This document shows positions 23,319 through 23,841 of a DNA stretch of 23,841 bases, piece after piece. The DNA comes from Chitinophagaceae bacterium (lineage in GTDB: Bacteria; Bacteroidota; Bacteroidia; Chitinophagales; Chitinophagaceae): contig JANXWM010000364.1 in the NCBI GenBank assembly GCA_025351145.1, forward strand, positions 1 to 23,841, written 5' to 3'. The notes beneath the pieces were generated by a model. The model searched no databases. It had not been told where the DNA came from and saw only the letters and a program-made list of their open reading frames with translations. The stretch's first letter is position 1; each line of letters opens with the position of its first letter. A program made the translations under genes and the position numbers.

Positions 23319-23841
23319 ATGAAAAAAATAATCATCGGTAGTTTACTTGTAATTATCAGTAAATTCAACTACGCTCAAGATTTAGCTTTGACAGCGATAA
23401 ATTTTTCAGATTTAAATATCTCATTACCTGCTGTCCTTACACCTCAAACTTTATTGGATCCAGATAGAGATAGATTCAAAATTAGAACATCGGATAAAAT
23501 AATTTTGCAGGTCACTGGCGTACCTACAGGTACTTTAATTACTCTTAATGATAACAGTTTTGAAAGTGGTTCAGATCATTTTGATTTAACTGATGCAATT
23601 AGAAGTGGAATTATCGGTTTTGGTGATAGTAAAACGTTTGTTTTTAAGCTTAAAAATTCTGAACACCTAACACCCATTAGATGTGGATCCATATCAATAA
23701 AATGGACGAAATTAGTTAAAGCATCAACCAACGTAGAAGTAGAATCACAAAAAAACAGAAAGAAAATTCTCGATCATTTTCGGATGGAAGCATCTTTTAA
23801 GAACTCTTATGATAATAAAAAAGATAGAATCGATTTATACT
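23319..23841 (+). CDS. Secreted protein of unknown function, 3' end outside the window
   Basis: The ATG at 23319 opens a frame of 174 codons to the window edge without a stop. The signal peptide is MKKIIIGSLLVIISKFNYAQ, with cleavage likely after Ala-Gln, as is common in Bacteroidota. The mature part is beta-strand-rich (KIILQVTGVPTGTLITL, FVFKLKN, CGSISIKWTKLV) followed by a basic stretch (SQKNRKKILDHFRMEASFKN). I recognise no domain; the strand pattern could be an Ig-like or adhesin-type fold. The seven-base gap after the protease gene implies co-transcription, so it could be a substrate or exported partner of that protease. Its full length is unknown. Confidence 0.8.
   Translation, partial: MKKIIIGSLLVIISKFNYAQDLALTAINFSDLNISLPAVLTPQTLLDPDRDRFKIRTSDKIILQVTGVPTGTLITLNDNSFESGSDHFDLTDAIRSGIIGFGDSKTFVFKLKNSEHLTPIRCGSISIKWTKLVKASTNVEVESQKNRKKILDHFRMEASFKNSYDNKKDRIDLY

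Overview
The window looks like a chromosomal segment of a Bacteroidota bacterium, most likely a Chitinophagaceae-type member of the Chitinophagia. The evidence is the A+T-rich sequence, the scarcity of Shine-Dalgarno sites, one very good Bacteroidetes promoter (TTTG-19-TATTTTTG at 4653-4683), many lipoproteins, and Bacteroidota-style families: a TPR-type sensor kinase, a DUF1566 lipoprotein and a lipocalin-like lipoprotein. The phylum call is fairly secure and the family call is a guess. No rRNA, tRNA, CRISPR array or transposase gene is visible.

Layout. (a) 1-1626: 5' part of a sensor histidine kinase (minus strand), cut by the window edge. (b) 1884-4297: a translationally coupled minus-strand pair, a diheme c-type cytochrome lipoprotein and a periplasmic PQQ-dependent dehydrogenase, which look like an electron acceptor and its dehydrogenase. 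(c) 4718-7253: a DUF1566 lipoprotein, a small lipocalin-like lipoprotein and an MFS transporter. (d) 7667-13961: a sulfo-group neighbourhood with a Cys-type sulfatase, two tandem PAPS-independent arylsulfotransferases and, divergent from them, a cytosolic PAPS-type sulfotransferase. (e) 14250-15323: a compact MetE-like TIM-barrel protein that keeps a plausible zinc site. (f) 15975-18890: a large lipoprotein of the planctomycete-type dehydrogenase class (beta-propeller, HEAT repeats, c-type heme domain). Its heme domain is the same type as the C-terminal half of the cytochrome in (b). (g) 19234-19941: an uncharacterised protein. (h) 20287 to the window end: a tightly packed four-gene plus-strand cluster. 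It encodes a small internally duplicated membrane protein, a GH25 muramidase with a peptidoglycan-binding domain but no signal peptide, a four-helix membrane-anchored trypsin-like protease, and the start of a secreted protein. This cluster is the best candidate for an undescribed system.

The gaps between genes contain a dispersed repeat family. Eight copies of a 19-base core (TTGCGTCGCACTCTTGTAC and its complement) occur, all intergenic. Five of them carry a second block (GAGCTTTTACCG) 15 or 16 bases downstream, so the element is bipartite and about 80-100 bases long. Three copies sit in inverted-pair arrangements. Other non-coding structure includes a perfect 38-base palindrome at 19103-19140, a 10-base inverted repeat in the divergent region between the arylsulfotransferases and the PAPS-type sulfotransferase, and several hairpin terminators.

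Biologically, regions (b) and (f) point to periplasmic oxidation of alcohols or sugars with electrons passed to c-type hemes. Region (d) points to scavenging or shuffling of sulfate esters. The last cluster points to cell-envelope or inter-bacterial interactions. All functions are read from motifs only; no searches were run.
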